Source: WTFY01 sp965203725
Lineage (GTDB): Bacteria > Pseudomonadota > Gammaproteobacteria > UBA4575
Direction of reading: 5' to 3'
Assembly: GCA_965203725.1 (NCBI GenBank)
Contig: CBDBDH010000002.1
Span: 725,718-789,717, forward strand
Length of the DNA: 64,000 nucleotides
Shown: piece after piece, positions 48,301-55,732 of the stretch
How positions within the stretch are numbered: position 1 is the first letter of the stretch
Layout of the letters: every line of letters begins with the position of its first letter
Notes under the pieces: generated by a model
Seen by the model: the letters and a program-made list of their open reading frames with translations, nothing else
Told to the model about the DNA's origin: nothing
The model's database searches: none
Translations under genes and position numbers: made by a program

Positions 48301-49704
48301 GCCACGCTGGCGGGGGTGGCGCTTGATCTCTCGGATAGCGAAGACGGCGACGTGCTGGCGCAGGCCCTCACCGGCCTGGCGCAGGCGTACGGGACGCCCG
48401 CCTCGAACGACGAGGATGACCTGTTCGCGCAGGCGCGCGGCTTTGGCGAGGCCCGCCACGGGGGACCCGTCGCATCTTCACACGACCTCGGTCCACGCGA
48501 CCTGCTGCTCGGCAGCGCCTTCCACGTCGCCTCCGGGGGCCGTGATTCGGGTCCGGGCCTAGCCGCTTGGGGCCGGGTGGCGCACGGCGACTTCGACGGT
48601 GAGGACTCGACCGATGACGGCGCGCTGCGCCTCGACGGCGAGGTGACCACCGGCATGCTCGGCATGGATGCCGAATGGGACCGCTGGCTGGCGGGCGTGG
48701 CGGTGAGCCTGAGCGAGGGCGACGGCAGCTTCGACAACCCCGGGGTGGACTCCGGCGACCTGGAAAGCACCATGACCACGGTGAACCCCTACGCGAGGGT
48801 CCGGCTGAGCCCACGGGTCTCGGCCTGGGCCCTGGCCGGCTGGGGCACCGGGTCGATGACCATGAAGCAGGACGCACGCGGGGACCGGGAACGGATCGAG
48901 ACGAAGACCGACATCGACCTGCGCCTCGCGGCCCTCGGGGCACGCGGTGCGCTGCTCGAACCCGGTGAGATGGGCGGTGTGGATCTCGCGCTCAAGGCCG
49001 ATGCGTTCTTCGTGCGCACCGAGTGGGACCGTATCTCGGGCGAGTCGGATACCGAGACGGATGCGAGCCGCGTGCGCCTCGTGCTGGAGGGCGGTCGCAG
49101 CTACGACTTCGGTGACGGTGCGACGCTGCGGCCGTCGCTGGAGCTGGGCGTGCGCCATGACGGCGGCGACGCCGAGACCGGCACGGGCGGTGAGATCGGT
49201 GCAGGCCTGAACTATATGAACCCGGATACCGGCCTGTCGGTCGAGGCGAAGGCGCGCATGCTGGTTACGCATGCCGACTCGGATTACGAGGAATGGGGCG
49301 CGAGCGCCTCGATTCTCCTGGATCCCGGCACCCACGGGCGCGGCCTGTCGTTCAGGCTGTCGCCCACCCTGGGGGTGGCATCGAGCACGACGCAGCAGTT
49401 GTGGGGGGCACAGCGCCCGCACGGCTTCGTGACGGCGGGCGACGGCGGGTTCGAAGCGCAGCGAAGCCTGCACAGTGAGGTAGGCTACGGCCTGCCCGCC
49501 TTCAACGGGCAGTTCACCGGCACGCCCAATGCCGGGCTCGAACTCTCGGATGACGTGCGCAATTACCGCATCGGCTGGCGTCTGAACTCGGTGATGCCGG
49601 GCGAATCCTTCGGGCTGCGCCTCGACGTGATCCGCCGCGAAAGCACAGGAGCCGACGTGCTGCCCGAGCATGCCCTGACCTTGCAGGGCCGCTACCACTG
49701 GTAG
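45319..49704 (+). CDS. Autotransporter C, intact, with 7-bp repeat in signal region
   Basis: A 1461-residue autotransporter. The ATG at 45319 follows AGGGAG. The N-terminal extension contains the ERRASSV unit repeated by a 7-bp tandem repeat. The signal helix (HLPLVLVLLLGALGLFAAAP) is followed by two W/C passenger domains (TVWSATLTVDDIDDDG and QIWSTTMAAKALEP), an Fn3-like segment, a Calx-beta domain, and a barrel ending LTLQGRYHW that is almost identical to that of gene A. It would display an adhesin-like passenger on the cell surface. It is in frame with seven repeat copies. Regulation probably uses the 53-bp element at 45140. Confidence 0.9.
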   Translation: MQSAFASSERTATATGHYATLGQSVERRASSVERRASSVERLMMCVLRRAGLYTPTSPTPSDSPHKPDPSAAPGGRASKHLPLVLVLLLGALGLFAAAPAAAQTTVWSATLTVDDIDDDGAYLGCDGTGCSSALTEDELEHNGERYTVASLYYNNGRVSLRLGGIQPSATSPAPDPGSKFDGMVLHLGTVRLPVGGVVRFSDTGWHNWYVDPQWTDGQQVAVKLEIPVKSPWNWPDGTRHHDKNQIWSTTMAAKALEPTRWGTDSSGCRTGVSGGTCPLAMGANRFTYAGNTYTISDFYHRNGTLFAGLSSGSAAAIDAARSLMLIVKYPAGGERRFPLRTLTASGTSATASWPVDDMQWGSYGHPHPTDPQRNPAVWASNFAVTLAVVEVPEPVTVTVTSPAPRTHTVTVSVPTAVTRQTTISLGTYGRVGHRVLQDFRDPNLVSHCDPMDPWDPVLLNADRKYPMAYIQAGQRSTTFNLCLLGVPKDVENQTLTNQVTVYLPRGRSSVTYDINVGSAYGGGSGTAEFEGGEGPGSGGEEERDPLTAGFEEVPEEHDGTEFAFRVRLSETVGSFSRSPRLWSFAVTQGRVTGVEQIGAGLWRVTVRPTSPSDVTVTLAGGRDCDDEPSGAVCTPDGRALSNTSSARIAAGPQQWQGVLVTPEPADVRVVPGDGSLTVSWTAVAHPRLAAERVQHALRWSQAAGVWANPSGNNGVAVEAGVNSYTITGLRNDVATGVFVRAFVGRLRSERSEHSSGWVRVKGESTTPQTAAQTVAVEFSKVPAEHDGGTSFTLDVQSGSKPAAEAFTVTGGTVTGVESLDPVLWRVRVMPKSWKDVKIALGEASATVPGPVRIRVADTRAKEGKDASLDFAVTLNRAAVQAVSVDYVTADGTATASEDYTATSGTLTFAVGETAKTVSVALLDDAIDEGKETFKLKLSNPQGAYLRGMHREAKGVIKNDDPLQAMWLSRFGRTIATQVTEAVSERFDGLAPGAHATLAGVALDLSDSEDGDVLAQALTGLAQAYGTPASNDEDDLFAQARGFGEARHGGPVASSHDLGPRDLLLGSAFHVASGGRDSGPGLAAWGRVAHGDFDGEDSTDDGALRLDGEVTTGMLGMDAEWDRWLAGVAVSLSEGDGSFDNPGVDSGDLESTMTTVNPYARVRLSPRVSAWALAGWGTGSMTMKQDARGDRERIETKTDIDLRLAALGARGALLEPGEMGGVDLALKADAFFVRTEWDRISGESDTETDASRVRLVLEGGRSYDFGDGATLRPSLELGVRHDGGDAETGTGGEIGAGLNYMNPDTGLSVEAKARMLVTHADSDYEEWGASASILLDPGTHGRGLSFRLSPTLGVASSTTQQLWGAQRPHGFVTAGDGGFEAQRSLHSEVGYGLPAFNGQFTGTPNAGLELSDDVRNYRIGWRLNSVMPGESFGLRLDVIRRESTGADVLPEHALTLQGRYHW
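45391..45439 (+). repeat. Seven tandem copies of GTCGAGC inside gene C
   Basis: The 7-bp unit GTCGAGC is repeated seven times without error, then GTCTT follows. Genes A and B have one copy at the same place. Six extra copies add 42 bases, which keeps the frame. Gain or loss of one or two units would shift the frame before the signal peptide. Confidence 0.95.
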
Positions 49705-50191
49705 ACCGGCCTGCCGTGGCCTGTGCGGATCGTCCTCCCGGTCCGCACAGGGTGCGGGCACACACTGAGGGAGTTTTAGGCCATGTGAATCAGGGGTACT
49801 GGTGTACCCCTGACGTGCTGCCTTTTTGATCTGCCAGCGTGTCTCTTAATGCTTGTGCACGACCAGGGAGAGACACAGAAGACAGGATAGGGTTTCCTAG
49901 GTCAGGTTCTTGATTATCTGATCTGCTTTGCTGTTATAAGGAAGGGGAATTATGTAGCAAAATCCGTGAAGCTGATTAAATTCGGACCAGCTTCCACTTC
50001 TGATTGAGTTCATCGCGGCTCGGTTATCGCGCCACGACGGATGGTGCTGCAATGCTTTCAACCCCCTGGCTTGTCCTTCCGTGCACAGCGGAGTGCTTTC
50101 GCGCATTTCCTGTTATGTCCTGTAATGTACAGGAAAGTCCCCTATAATCCAAAATGATGATGTTTTTGAGGCAAGAGAGGCTTGCGGTCTT
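49705..50191. other. Intergenic region: palindromes and a half mobile-element end
   Basis: No gene is supported. It contains the conserved hairpin at 49720-49751; a perfect 10-bp stem TCAGGGGTAC/GTACCCCTGA with a 4-base loop at 49790-49813, followed after nine bases by TTTTT (possible terminator); ATTATGTAGCAAAATCC at 49949-49965, the same 17-mer that ends the small element at 55030-55181; and the operator-like palindrome at 50118-50134. Confidence 0.6.
50118..50148 (+). promoter_or_regulatory. Operator-like palindrome and -10 box before the 229-residue gene
   Basis: TCCTGTA-ATG-TACAGGA (50118-50134) is a perfect 7-bp inverted repeat, lying where a -35 box would be for the TATAAT at 50143-50148. 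A further TCCTGTTATG half-like copy is just upstream. It fits a repressor site covering the promoter of the gene at 50192. Confidence 0.55.
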
Positions 50192-50881
50192 ATGAGATCC
50201 TCCGGGAAAACCAGACCCCGCACGGGCGCGGAGATACTGTACAAATTCTATTTGATTTCAGAAGCAGCCGCGCTCTGGTGCGGGGTGCCGGAAGACCAGG
50301 TTAAGGCAGTCATCCAAGAAGCTAGACCCTTAGCAAAATTAGGTTATGAGATAAACGTCTGGACCCACCAGGACTATCCAGACCTTAAGCACAAAAGCCG
50401 AGCCATCGTCATGGCCCTGAAGGGCAACAAACTGGATTATAGAACCCTTGATAATCCACCATCCCATTCCCGTTTGGAGTTCAGAGAGATTCTTGGCCGT
50501 AGCCTCAGGGACTGGATGGAAGAGGAATTTCCGGGGGACAGGCCTGCGTTCCTGTTCGGCGAGGCTCAATCCGATACCGATGCCACAATCAGCACCGAGC
50601 AGTTTCATGCATTACAGACCGAGTGTGTTGCCTTGAAGGCGAAGTTGGCCGAAAGGGCACTGCCTGACGAACGGTCCAAAAGAACCTATCAGCACATCAT
50701 TGCTGTGTTGCTCCGATTCATCGCGGGCGAAATCCAAGACATCAAGCCACATCCTTCTTTTGTCAATCAAACTCGGCTGATTGACACCATTGTTGAGAAG
50801 TTTCCTGGGTGTGAGGGGCTGTCGCAACGCACCCTTCAGCAAAAGTTTCCCGAGGCGAAACGCGCACTCCAATCTGACTAG
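50192..50881 (+). CDS. Hypothetical protein at the head of the mobile element
   Basis: A 229-residue soluble protein I do not recognise. The N-terminal part (AEILYKFYLISEAAALWCGV) looks like a helical DNA-binding or adaptor segment, and the C-terminal 80 residues (KRTYQHIIAVLLRFIAGEIQ, then CEGLSQRTLQQKFPEAKRAL) resemble the helical ends seen in phage-island proteins of unknown function. No catalytic motif is seen. It is preceded by a palindromic operator and TATAAT, and is followed at once by tandem palindromes before alpA. It may be the element's regulator. Confidence 0.65.
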   Translation: MRSSGKTRPRTGAEILYKFYLISEAAALWCGVPEDQVKAVIQEARPLAKLGYEINVWTHQDYPDLKHKSRAIVMALKGNKLDYRTLDNPPSHSRLEFREILGRSLRDWMEEEFPGDRPAFLFGEAQSDTDATISTEQFHALQTECVALKAKLAERALPDERSKRTYQHIIAVLLRFIAGEIQDIKPHPSFVNQTRLIDTIVEKFPGCEGLSQRTLQQKFPEAKRALQSD

Positions 50882-50882
50882 C

Positions 50883-50917
50883 ACCGCAATTGCGGTACCT
50901 CAAACCGCAACTGCGGT
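50883..50917 (+). promoter_or_regulatory. Tandem palindromes upstream of alpA
   Basis: Two 14-bp palindromes: ACCGCAATTGCGGT at 50883-50896 (perfect) and ACCGCAACTGCGGT at 50904-50917 (one mismatch). Their centres are 21 bp apart, two turns of the helix. Together they can also fold into one 16-bp stem directly after the stop codon of the preceding gene, so they could act as operator pair, terminator or both. Confidence 0.65.
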
Positions 50918-50985
50918 GCTTTACTCTCTCAATGCCATAACAATGGCGTTCGTATTCAACGGGAATCCTTAAGGTTTAATTAGAT

Positions 50986-51183
50986 ATGAGAAATACGATC
51001 CTGAGACTTCCTGCGGTCATGGCGCGCACCGGGCTGTCCCGCAGTGCCATCTACCTGCGAATCAACCAGGGACGCTTTCCGAAATCCATCCCGCTGGGCG
51101 GTCGCGCCATTGGCTGGATTGAGGCTGAAATTGACGAATGGGTAGACCAGCAAATCATGAGCAGCCGTGAAGCTGTCAACTGA
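50986..51183 (+). CDS. AlpA-family excision/transcription regulator
   Basis: A 65-residue MerR-like winged-helix protein of the AlpA family: RLPAVMARTGLSRSAIYLRI then FPKSIPLGGRAIGWIEAEID and EWVDQQI, which is the family signature almost end to end. AlpA proteins activate integrase and excision genes of P4-like islands and are found at the start of many satellites. Upstream are the tandem palindromes at 50883-50917. It supports the idea that this part of the window is its own mobile element, distinct from the defence island at 7241. Confidence 0.9.
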   Translation: MRNTILRLPAVMARTGLSRSAIYLRINQGRFPKSIPLGGRAIGWIEAEIDEWVDQQIMSSREAVN

Positions 51184-51467
51184 GTTCTAGTTTATCAGAT
51201 GTGAATCAATTTTGAGTTGAACTTGTTTGTACGATGGGCGGCTCGTCCTTCAGGCAGTTGTAGTTTAGAAAGCTTATATTGAATTGCAAGCAGCCGTGAG
51301 CTTCCTGTGCAAACCTGCAAATCCTACAAGGCGTCGGCCATTCGCTGAGAGCAAGGCCACGAATGGCCGACAGGGAGAACCTGACAAGTTGCAGGGCAAG
51401 TACGGTTATCACCTCGAATGGACAGATCGCATGGCAAAGGTGCACCACTGGATGAAGTTGGCGTGAC
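51184..51467. other. Gap between alpA and the primase gene
   Basis: Mostly no supported gene. A possible 60-codon frame (51284-51466, TTG start, ending HHWMKLA) stops just before the primase start, with a basic composition. It lacks a good ribosome site; I consider it uncertain. Confidence 0.3.
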
Positions 51468-54179
51468 ATGTCGGTATTGCAGGCGGTACTTGAGAAAGAC
51501 GGCATCCACCTTCCCAAGGGGGGCGGGGCAAACAAGTCGATCAAGTGTTTCATGCCAGGCCATGACGATGACTCCCCCTCCATGTCCGTCAACGTCGCCA
51601 AGGACGTGTTTTTCTGCCACGGGTGCAAGGCCAAGGGCAACGCCTACACCTATCTCACGGAGGTTCGCGGGTGCACGAAAAAGGAAGCCCTGGAAATCCT
51701 TGAGTCCCACGGAGCCACCCAAGCCAACCTGAGCCACTACCAGGCCAAGGACAGCGAGAACAAGGCCGAGCGCACACGGGCACGCAAGGGGCAGCCCAGA
51801 CACGTCAAGGCTCCCTATACCACGCATTCCAAGGGCTTCACACTTTCCGCGACCTATCACTACTACCGCCGCGACGATCCGGAACACGAGCACCCGATCA
51901 TCGTCCAGCGATGGGACGGCACGGTCAAGGACGGCAAGACGGGGGAGTACAAGGCCAAGAAGGACATTTATACGTTTGTCCCTGCCGGCAAGGGGGGCTT
52001 CTGGAACACCGCCCCCGACAACGAGGGGCTGCCCGACGAGGACCGGGTCTCGCCCATCCCCCTGTACGGCATCGAGGAAGTCATGCCCCGGGTCAAGACG
52101 TCTCAGGTCTGGATCGTCGAGGGCGAGAAGTGCAGGGATGCGGTCGCCGCCATCAAGACCAAGACACCGCCCCCGTGCGTCTCGCCCTACGGGGGGTCGA
52201 ACAAGCCATTACGCAATGACTGGTCGCCCCTGTACGGCCAGCGCGTCCTGCTGATCGCCGACGCCGACAAGGCAGGGCGTCGATTTATGAAAACGATTGG
52301 CAAGCACCTAGCCCAGAACGATACCACCGTGCGCTACTTCCTGCCCAAGGGCGACACGGGCTATGACATCTTCGATGCGCTGCAGGAGGACGACTGGACC
52401 TCCATGATGGCGTGGATCAACGAGCACGGGGGCGTGCAGAACCACGAGGACGTGCACCCGCCAAGCAGTCAGGATGATGTGGGCGAGATTGAAATTCCGC
52501 CCCTGGACGACTGTCAGCACTTTACCGTACTTGGATACGAGGGGGATGATGTAATCATTCAGAACAAACGAACCCACTACATGCACAGGATGCGCATTGC
52601 TTCGCTGACGAGCGAAGGGCAACTGATCCACTTGGCGCCGTTGGAGTTCTGGCGCAGTCTGGCTCCGAACGGGCAGCTCACCTCACGCATCAAGGCAATG
52701 TGGGCGGACAAGATCATCCGTGCGGCAGAACTGAAAGGGGCGATCACCACGGGCAACATGAAGCTGTACGAGCTTGGTGCGGCCATCACGGAACACGGGG
52801 AGGTCGTCTACAACGTCGGAGACCAGTTGATGACCGAGGATGCCAGAGGCTTGCTCACCATCACCCGCCCCTTGCTGTTCTCGGGGCAGGGACGCGAGAT
52901 CTACCTCCCGGGACCGAAGATCAGGATGCTCGACCATCCGGACGCTGCGAAGTGGGCGGGCGAGATGGCAAGTGCCGTGCTGCGGTACCGGTGGGAGAGT
53001 GCGGAAGATGCCCGATCCTTCCTTGGCTGGATCGTCGCGTCGATTACGGGAGGGGCATTGGGCTTCCGCCCGATGATCTGGATGCTCGGCGGCGCAGGTA
53101 CGGGCAAGACGTTCCTGCTGGATGAAGTCCTGAAAAAGCTGATGGGGACGTTGCTGACGGACGTGGGCTCGGGATCCGAGGCAGGTTTGGCGGCCATGTC
53201 GGGCAATGCGTCTCTGCCTTTCTATATCGACGAGTTTGAACCCGAGAAGGCCAAGGAGGCGGCCATCACCCAGATATTGAGCCTGATGCGGATTGCTTCT
53301 TCGGGCGGGCAGGCGAGGGTGAGGAGTACAGCATCCGGGGGAAAGATCATACGTCGGCCCCGCTTCTCCCTGCTGGTGTCCAGTATCAACATGCCCAACC
53401 TGGATTCAGCCTCACAGTCACGGATTGTCACGATCAAGCTGTCCGAGACTCCCGTGGCAGACTGGCCTGATGTACGTGACAGCATCTATGGGTCGCTGAC
53501 CAATGAGCGTGCGCTTGCAATCCGCACGTACATCATCCGCAACACGGCTCGTGTGGTCCGAAAGGCCAAGCAGCTTGAGGACAAGATGATCGAGCGCAAC
53601 ATTGATACTCGCACAGCCAAGACACGGGCTGCCTTGGCTGCGGGATACTCGTTACTAAGTGGTAAAGAAACGGAGGTAGCTATGAAAAAAAGAGAGGAAG
53701 CAAACAATTTGGCCCCACTCATGGCCATGATGAGTAAGATGATCAAGGTAGATCATCGCGAAAGGGTGCTTGCCGAATGTTTGTATTCAGCATATTACAC
53801 TGAAGACGGCCGATGGATCGGGATCGGTGCTGCTGCAGGAGACGAGCAGAAAGCTCTTCAAAAAATATGTTGGCAACATGGTTTCGGATTTATTGAGGAA
53901 AATAAACTGTACATCGCTTTAAACTACTATAATACAAGACGATTGCTACAGCAGACACAATACGAGAACATCGATGTGGACGGGTACATACAGAATCTCC
54001 CGGGTGTAGTACGTCGCAAGACGAAAAGCGGAAACGACAAACGAAAACGGATTGTGGATGGTGTACAAAAACCTGTTGCCCTGATACCGGATGAAATCAA
54101 GGAAAAAATAGGCTTCACTCAGAATAGCGATGATTATGAATCAGATACATACATAAAAGAGGAAGATCTCCCATTTTAA
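51468..54179 (+). CDS. Primase-helicase, CHC2/Toprim/AAA-type (DUF927-like)
   Basis: A 903-residue replication protein typical of phage satellites. It has a CHC2-type zinc finger at about residues 27-57 (CFMPGH and FFCHGC), a Toprim domain (VWIVEGEKCRDAV at about 214, VLLIADADKAG at about 264), and a helicase domain with Walker A MLGGAGTGKTF (about 540) and Walker B-like FYIDEFE (about 585). It would prime and unwind the element's DNA. The last ~170 codons are noticeably more AT-rich. The extreme C-terminus IKEEDLPF looks like the acidic tip of single-strand binding protein. The start is the ATG at 51468 (GCGTGAC upstream, weak ribosome site). Confidence 0.9.
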   Translation: MSVLQAVLEKDGIHLPKGGGANKSIKCFMPGHDDDSPSMSVNVAKDVFFCHGCKAKGNAYTYLTEVRGCTKKEALEILESHGATQANLSHYQAKDSENKAERTRARKGQPRHVKAPYTTHSKGFTLSATYHYYRRDDPEHEHPIIVQRWDGTVKDGKTGEYKAKKDIYTFVPAGKGGFWNTAPDNEGLPDEDRVSPIPLYGIEEVMPRVKTSQVWIVEGEKCRDAVAAIKTKTPPPCVSPYGGSNKPLRNDWSPLYGQRVLLIADADKAGRRFMKTIGKHLAQNDTTVRYFLPKGDTGYDIFDALQEDDWTSMMAWINEHGGVQNHEDVHPPSSQDDVGEIEIPPLDDCQHFTVLGYEGDDVIIQNKRTHYMHRMRIASLTSEGQLIHLAPLEFWRSLAPNGQLTSRIKAMWADKIIRAAELKGAITTGNMKLYELGAAITEHGEVVYNVGDQLMTEDARGLLTITRPLLFSGQGREIYLPGPKIRMLDHPDAAKWAGEMASAVLRYRWESAEDARSFLGWIVASITGGALGFRPMIWMLGGAGTGKTFLLDEVLKKLMGTLLTDVGSGSEAGLAAMSGNASLPFYIDEFEPEKAKEAAITQILSLMRIASSGGQARVRSTASGGKIIRRPRFSLLVSSINMPNLDSASQSRIVTIKLSETPVADWPDVRDSIYGSLTNERALAIRTYIIRNTARVVRKAKQLEDKMIERNIDTRTAKTRAALAAGYSLLSGKETEVAMKKREEANNLAPLMAMMSKMIKVDHRERVLAECLYSAYYTEDGRWIGIGAAAGDEQKALQKICWQHGFGFIEENKLYIALNYYNTRRLLQQTQYENIDVDGYIQNLPGVVRRKTKSGNDKRKRIVDGVQKPVALIPDEIKEKIGFTQNSDDYESDTYIKEEDLPF

Positions 54180-54254
54180 TCATCGACACCGACTCCTGAA
54201 ATCAGGCAATCAGGTCTTTATTAAGTATTAAGACTTGGTGACCTAAGCAACTCC

Positions 54255-54818
54255 TTACTGCCGACGCGCCCCGAAAATCACGTCGGCCCCTGAGTGGAGC
54301 CCCTCATTCGTGCGTGATCTGTGATAGCCCGTTATACCCTCATGGTTCGGGCCACGAAAGCTGCCTGATATCACGCTATGGCGCTGGATGCCATTGTCCA
54401 GGTCGGCGACGCTGATAGTTTCCCCGCGTCTCTCCTCGAAGCTCCCATTGGTGACCGGGATGTTGAGCATTTGCCAGCGCCCATAAGTTGAATCACGCTC
54501 GCCACGGATGTTGTCGAACACGATATCCACTTGGCTGTTTGCCAGATCAAAGACGATAGTCGTATCGCCTATGATGTCATCACTGAACTCGTCCGTGCCC
54601 CACTCTCCCATCATCTGACCGGTCCATCTGGCCGTGAAACCGGGATTGCTGTCATTCAGGGGCATGGCAAAGATCTCGGTAATAAACACATCAGTCCTGT
54701 CAATATCGGCATCCGTTATTGGCATGAATGATGGCGCGTCAGGATCGCTGCCTCCACCTCCACCGCCGCAGGCGGACAAGACATACAGGGACAATAGACA
54801 GACAAACACGAATCTCAT
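54255..54818 (-). CDS. TbpB-like surface lipoprotein
   Basis: A 187-residue lipoprotein: signal MRFVFVCLLSLYVLSAC with the lipidated Cys at 17, then a Gly-rich stretch. The body is beta-rich and ends GSFRGPNHEGITGYHRSRTN then SGADVIFGARRQ, the pattern of the beta-barrel domain of transferrin-binding protein B-like lipoproteins (G-x-F-x-GPxxxE, VFGAxR). Those proteins are exported to the cell surface by Slam proteins. It lies within the mobile element but opposite to its other genes. The ligand is unknown. A truncated Slam-like gene is at 24624. Confidence 0.8.
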   Translation of the reverse strand: MRFVFVCLLSLYVLSACGGGGGGSDPDAPSFMPITDADIDRTDVFITEIFAMPLNDSNPGFTARWTGQMMGEWGTDEFSDDIIGDTTIVFDLANSQVDIVFDNIRGERDSTYGRWQMLNIPVTNGSFEERRGETISVADLDNGIQRHSVISGSFRGPNHEGITGYHRSRTNEGLHSGADVIFGARRQ

Positions 54819-55188
54819 GAAAGACCTCCTTTGTTGTTATGGAGACCGGCAAGGGTGCCGGGCCTTATCACCATATGTACAAGGACAGATGTTCTGCTTA
54901 TTCGCCCAAGGGCTGTTGTATTAGGCAGGAGACCCGACTACGGGGTTCCTTGCACACAGGTGATAGGTGAATGATGGACGGAGTCAGGGTTTATTGTCAA
55001 ATCTGCAGGCGGGCCTGGGAAACAAGGGGATTATGTAGCAAAATCCGTAGAAAGTGCCAGCTTATTACTTTCTAGTCCTGATAAGCGGGAACCGGACTAA
55101 TGCCTGGCGAGGCTAGCTGAGTTGAATCAGAAATGGAAGCAGGCCAGAAAATAATCAGCTACATGGATTTTGCTACATAATATTCTTT
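54819..55188. other. Gap upstream of the lipoprotein, with a small terminal-repeat element
   Basis: The part up to about 55029 has no gene and should hold the lipoprotein promoter. The 152-bp element at 55030-55181 fills the rest, ending eight bases from the csrA stop codon. Confidence 0.5.
55030..55181. mobile_element. MITE-like 152-bp element with 17-bp inverted ends
   Basis: The ends are ATTATGTAGCAAAATCC (55030-55046) and its exact inverse GGATTTTGCTACATAAT (55165-55181). There is no coding capacity. The same 17-mer occurs at 49949-49965, and the ~45 bases after it there match the inside of the right end of this element (reverse strand), so the two are related. No transposase is seen in the window. 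Confidence 0.7.
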
Positions 55189-55359
55189 TTATTTTTGCCC
55201 CCGCTGAATCCTGTTGTAGACTTCCTCGCGGTGCACGGCCAGGTCCCTCGGTGCGGCAATCCCGACACGGGTTTGATTGCCGTGTACGCTTATAATTTGC
55301 ACGACGATGTCATCCCCGATTCTCAATTGTTCTCCGGCTTTTCTTTTCAGTATCAGCAT
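55189..55359 (-). CDS. csrA: Carbon storage regulator CsrA/RsmA paralogue
   Basis: A 56-residue protein, too short for usual length filters. MLILKRKAGEQLRIGDDIVV and VGIAAPRDLAVHREEVYNRI are clear CsrA sequence, including the GEQ-x-x-IGDDI strand, the critical Arg44-type residue in HREEVYNRI, and the GIxAP turn. CsrA dimers bind hairpin loops with GGA in mRNA leaders and block or aid translation. The ATG is preceded by AAGGA. The gene lies within the mobile element, so it is an accessory paralogue rather than the core gene. Four CsrA-type hairpins occur 3-5 kb downstream in the operon leaders at 58383-60471. Confidence 0.93.
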   Translation of the reverse strand: MLILKRKAGEQLRIGDDIVVQIISVHGNQTRVGIAAPRDLAVHREEVYNRIQRGQK

Positions 55360-55732
55360 ATCCTTGGTTTTCCTTCAGCTTTCACAATAAATCCAGCAAC
55401 GGGCCGGGGCATGTCTTTTCCGAAATCTTGTCCCAAGCACGATGCGGCACACCCGGCGCGGTTCCAAAAAATCTGCTGCTGGAATATCGCCGGTGTTTCC
55501 CGAATGTGATGTAGGGAGACCATGATATCCGTACATGCCCGCACTGTCATGCAAGGCTTCGGCTCCCGGATGTCCGCAAGGCGGCCTCCGGGGTCTGTGC
55601 AGACCCGCTACGGGATGGCACCGTAAATCCTGTCATCCGCATAGATGTTGCACTTTGCGGCATGGAGTGCACCAGGACTTGCATATGGAGGTTGTAGCTT
55701 TCGTGATTTATCATGACGGGATCCGAAGTTCC

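Larger units (their letters stand above)
45110..49752 (+). repeat. Right arm of a large inverted repeat (autotransporter C copy)
   Basis: This mirrors 31324-35725. It begins at GCGCGCCAGGCCTCGGGAAA and runs through the 53-bp element at 45140-45192, a 126-base leader, the signal region, a non-homologous passenger (about 45640-47640), the conserved Calx-beta/barrel part, and the post-stop hairpin at 49720-49751. The two arms enclose autotransporter B. Confidence 0.85.

Noticed and set aside
55195..55509. 104-codon plus-strand frame at 55195
   Set aside because: It is the antisense of csrA; the minus-strand 56-residue protein is unambiguous.
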